The position numbers were made by a program, and so were the translations under genes. Below are positions 63,701 to 64,000 of a stretch of 64,000 nt of DNA, piece by piece (the first letter of the stretch is position 1; the number at the start of each line of letters is the position of its first letter). Location: contig NC_070619.1 in NCBI RefSeq assembly GCF_027172205.1, forward strand, positions 7,986,459 to 8,050,458. Direction: 5' to 3'. The notes under the pieces are model-generated. The model ran no database searches, was not told the origin of the DNA, and saw only the letters and a list, made by a program, of their open reading frames with translations. This DNA comes from Podarcis raffonei. Lineage: Eukaryota > Chordata > Lepidosauria > Squamata > Lacertidae.

Positions 63701-63829
63701 AGACAGAGCTATGTATCTTAATTCTGCCCCCCGTCACTCCGCAGTGTCTTCTGGGACCTGTACTGCGCTGCACCTGATCGGAGGGAGACGTGCGAGCACT
63801 CGAGCGAAGCCAAGACCTTCCACGATTAC
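48137..63829 (+). CDS. SSBP4: Single-stranded DNA-binding protein 4, first four coding exons (partial, continues past right edge)
   Basis: Exons join(48137..48192, 53706..53778, 55506..55567, 63745..63829) give 92 codons with no break and end in phase 0 at a GTGAGT donor. The protein starts [19 protein letters not shown], then [38 protein letters not shown] and [14 protein letters not shown]. This is the near-invariant LUFS/LisH-containing N-terminus of the SSBP2/3/4 family, nuclear proteins that bind LDB/CLIM cofactors and stabilise LDB-LIM-homeodomain complexes. The N-terminus alone does not separate the paralogues; SSBP4 is chosen because LRRC25 and GDF15 are its neighbours in human. The later proline/glycine-rich part is outside the window. 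Introns of 5.5, 1.7 and 8.2 kb are filled with transposons. Confidence 0.94.
48200..49330. repeat. C/G-tract-rich start of SSBP4 intron 1, degenerate repeats
   Basis: Many runs of 6-11 C or G. Three degenerate units start near 48401, 48543 and 48708 (AATTTGGG..., then ...CAAAATCAGC, then GAAACTTCC). Proline-rich open frames here are not genes. Confidence 0.55.
49595..49772 (+). mobile_element. L2-group LINE 3' end with (ATT)n
   Basis: Last ~130 bases plus microsatellite; a CR1-type tail (49545-49595, minus) abuts it. Confidence 0.83.
49988..50077. mobile_element. 90-base hAT MITE with 8-bp target duplication
   Basis: Ends CAAAGCTGTAAAGG and TTGACCGCTATG resemble the ends of the 119-724 element. 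GTCCAGCC is duplicated at 49980-49987 and 50078-50085. Confidence 0.82.
50163..50510 (+). mobile_element. tRNA-derived SINE
   Basis: Lacks the first ~10 bases of the head; otherwise complete. Confidence 0.9.
50944..51282 (+). mobile_element. tRNA-derived SINE
   Basis: Short gap in the head near the B box (CGATCAGTTCGAATCC); otherwise complete. Confidence 0.9.
51335..52010. mobile_element. Tigger-like MITE split by another
   Basis: CAGTGTTACCTTGGTTCTCA and TGAGAACCAAGGGACCACTG ends. The copy is interrupted by the younger element 51512-51722. Confidence 0.8.
51512..51722. mobile_element. Tigger-like MITE nested in the older one
   Basis: CAGTGGTACCTCGGG and GAGGTACCACTG ends; TA on the left. 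Confidence 0.83.
52079..52428 (-). mobile_element. tRNA-derived SINE, full length
   Basis: 14-base duplication TTGTTGTTATGCTA (52065-52078, 52429-52442). Confidence 0.93.
52443..52600 (+). mobile_element. CR1 LINE 3' fragment
   Basis: GGAACAGACTCCCTCTGGAG and GAGGTTTTTAAGCAGAGG. Confidence 0.75.
52836..53190 (+). mobile_element. tRNA-derived SINE, full length
   Basis: GGGACACGGGTGGCGCTG to CCTTTACCTTTAC. Confidence 0.92.
53545..53680 (-). mobile_element. tRNA-derived SINE with CR1-type tail, next to SSBP4 exon 2
   Basis: Minus strand: GATAGCTCAGACGGTGAGAG, B-box-like GGTTTGATCCCC, then GGTCCCCTACAATTCTATGG. It ends ~25 bases before exon 2. Confidence 0.65.
53706..53778 (+). CDS. SSBP4: SSBP4 coding exon 2 (LisH core)
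   Basis: Acceptor CACCCCTCCAG|G; completes Lys19 and codes for [19 protein letters not shown] and TFLSE, the LisH helix pair; donor GAG|GTGAGG. Confidence 0.96.
53882..55110. mobile_element. Large TA-target MITE with hairpin cassettes, split by L1
   Basis: CTGTATTTTTCACTCTATAG and CTATGGAGCGAAAAATACGG ends, TA flanks. Pieces 53882-53920 and 54520-55110; the right piece is a chain of inverted GCTTCAGGGATAGC / CCTCCGGAG cassettes. Confidence 0.78.
53921..54519 (-). mobile_element. L1 LINE 3' end nested in the MITE
   Basis: Minus-strand 127-codon frame ([32 protein letters not shown]) is the L1 ORF2 C-terminus. Poly(A)-like T-rich start. Confidence 0.87.
55506..55567 (+). CDS. SSBP4: SSBP4 coding exon 3
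   Basis: Acceptor TTTTTTGGGCCAG|ATC; codes for [20 protein letters not shown] and two bases of the next Cys; donor TG|GTGAGT. Confidence 0.96.
55636..55659 (+). repeat. (GT)n microsatellite
   Basis: Twelve units, 69 bases after the SSBP4 exon 3 donor. Confidence 0.88.
55690..56205 (+). mobile_element. BovB LINE 3' end
   Basis: Starts in [20 protein letters not shown] and runs to the C-terminus with a GGACACGACTAAACAACAAA tail. Confidence 0.92.
56425..56535 (-). mobile_element. tRNA-Lys-like SINE with CR1-type tail
   Basis: Minus strand: AATCTCCGGGTTGTGGGTTC, GAGTGTTACCTTGGGC, then GGTTGGACTGGATGACCCTC. Confidence 0.65.
56536..57040. other. Unclassified intron sequence
   Basis: Nothing recognised. 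Confidence 0.4.
57042..57890 (-). mobile_element. BovB LINE 3' end, longest copy, with RT YADD motif
   Basis: Minus-strand frames include [20 protein letters not shown] (the reverse transcriptase YADD box), [20 protein letters not shown] and the C-terminus. A ~60 base deletion lies near the 3' end (57150). Confidence 0.94.
57900..58130. mobile_element. MIR-like tRNA-derived SINE relic
   Basis: ACAACCTTGCGAGGTAGG, GGGATTTGAACCCTCCCAGA and CACTCTGACCACTCC match the general form of CORE/MIR-type SINEs. Confidence 0.5.
58292..58450 (-). mobile_element. L2/CR1-group LINE tail, second subfamily
   Basis: (AAT)n, TTTATTTATACCCCGCCCTC and GGGCTCAGGGCGGCTAACAC, as at 9361. Confidence 0.75.
58505..58705. 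repeat. Imperfect inverted repeat with G tracts
   Basis: AACTTGTGCCAAAG (about 58527) pairs with ACTTTGGCACAAGTT (about 58652). The outer AAATTTGGGG / CCCAAATTTGGG parts pair too. Confidence 0.6.
58706..59314. other. Unclassified intron sequence rich in C and G tracts
   Basis: No gene recognised; open frames are C-tract artefacts. Confidence 0.4.
59315..59409 (+). repeat. 95-base two-copy repeat, copy 1 (unknown family)
   Basis: About 95% identical to 60582-60676. Contains the hairpin CTGCC-GAAA-GGCAG and ends TTTCTATAGCAAGAT before an A/T-rich tract. Both copies keep an open frame ([11 protein letters not shown]...). Origin not recognised. Confidence 0.75.
59431..59978. mobile_element. Large TA-target MITE
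   Basis: CCGTATTTTTCGTCCCATAG and GGCAAAAAATACGG ends, TA on both sides. A ~100-base internal direct repeat (GAGGAACAGC.GTATGGCGGCG, twice) is present. Confidence 0.83.
59985..60210. mobile_element. Tigger/pogo-like MITE
   Basis: CAGTGGTAGCTCAGG and AAGGTACCACTG ends, TA on both sides. Confidence 0.83.
60223..60464. mobile_element. Tigger/pogo-like MITE
   Basis: CAGTAGTACCTCAGG and GAGGTACCACTG ends; opposite internal orientation to its neighbour. Confidence 0.83.
60582..60676 (+). repeat. 95-base two-copy repeat, copy 2
   Basis: Same length as copy 1, five differences by eye, hairpin loop GTAT in place of GAAA, followed by a (CA)n run. Confidence 0.75.
60677..60710 (+). repeat. (CA)n microsatellite
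   Basis: About 17 units. Confidence 0.88.
60961..61808. other. Unclassified intron sequence
   Basis: Short ATTAAG repeats at about 61715-61755; nothing else recognised. Confidence 0.4.
61817..62735. mobile_element. hAT element (non-autonomous) with 8-bp target duplication
   Basis: CAGGGTGGAT and ATGCACCCTG ends. CTTTTAAA is duplicated at 61809-61816 and 62736-62743. A/T-rich body with repeated ATTTAAATC; no transposase frame. A Tigger-like MITE sits inside. Confidence 0.87.
62015..62327. mobile_element. Tigger/pogo-like MITE, second family, nested in hAT
   Basis: CAGTGGTGCCTCGCAAGACG and GGGCACCACTG ends, TA flanks; sister of 19728-20042. Confidence 0.87.
62831..63673 (-). mobile_element. 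L1 LINE 3' end with 16-bp target duplication
   Basis: TGGTCAAATTAGTCTT flanks it (62815-62830, 63674-63689). The minus-strand 112-codon frame ([40 protein letters not shown]) is the ORF2 C-terminus. Confidence 0.92.
63745..63829 (+). CDS. SSBP4: SSBP4 coding exon 4
   Basis: Acceptor CACTCCGCAG|T completes Cys64; codes for [20 protein letters not shown], then EAKTFHDY, then the donor GTGAGT. An L1 insertion ends just 56 bases before this exon. Confidence 0.96.
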
Positions 63830-64000
63830 GTGAGTACGCACGTTTGCCATCTCAAAGGCGTGGCATGCGAGGAAGGCGCGAGGAGGAGGGACGAGGAAAG
63901 AAGAAGAAAGAGCAAGGCCAGAGACCGATTCTTCTTGCTATAACGTTCAGCAGGGAGCAGTTTTGGGGAGGTGTGGGGGGGGGGGGAGGTTGTTGTTGTT

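Noticed and set aside
1-64000. CRISPR arrays, operons, phage or bacterial defence genes
   Set aside because: The window is spliced vertebrate DNA; the regular repeats seen are microsatellites, a 110-base tandem array and interspersed transposons.

Overview
This is a vertebrate genomic window: spliced genes with canonical GT-AG introns lie in very repeat-rich DNA. The repeat content is that of a squamate reptile. BovB (RTE-type) LINEs, L2/CR1-group LINEs, L1 LINEs, a Penelope-like element and about 20 copies of one ~350 bp tRNA-derived SINE are mixed with dozens of short DNA-transposon derivatives (MITEs). A lizard, perhaps a lacertid, is my best guess; I cannot name the species from sequence alone.

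Three host genes are supported, in the same order and orientation that I recall for human 19p13.11. GDF15 (+, two coding exons, 4157-6509) encodes a complete 358-residue TGF-beta-superfamily prohormone, behind a TATA/CCAAT/CRE-like promoter. LRRC25 (-, two coding exons, 24440-33183) encodes a 326-residue type I membrane protein with leucine-rich repeats; its tyrosine-rich C-terminal tail lies on a separate exon 7.8 kb away. SSBP4 (+) begins at 48137 in a CpG-rich promoter and runs off the right edge; its first four coding exons (92 codons, in frame across all junctions) cover the LUFS/LisH region. They are unrelated in function: a secreted stress cytokine, a membrane receptor-like protein, and a nuclear cofactor of LDB-containing complexes.

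Layout: 1-4020, repeats upstream of GDF15; 4044-6509, GDF15; 6510-24439, repeats, including a degenerate tandem array just after GDF15, a Penelope-like fragment with a GIY-YIG-like region, a Rex1-like LINE, and an ~860 bp purine-strand (GGAA/GGGA) array with a 146 bp higher-order period next to the LRRC25 stop codon; 24440-33183, LRRC25 with an intron full of nested repeats; 33184-47700, repeats, including two related hAT-like elements, one filled with later insertions and one whose end became a 110 bp tandem array beside the SSBP4 CpG island; 47700-64000, the SSBP4 5' part with large repeat-filled introns. Many insertions are dated relative to each other by target-site duplications that can be read directly. 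I found no bacterial-type system, CRISPR, intact tRNA gene or complete autonomous transposon.
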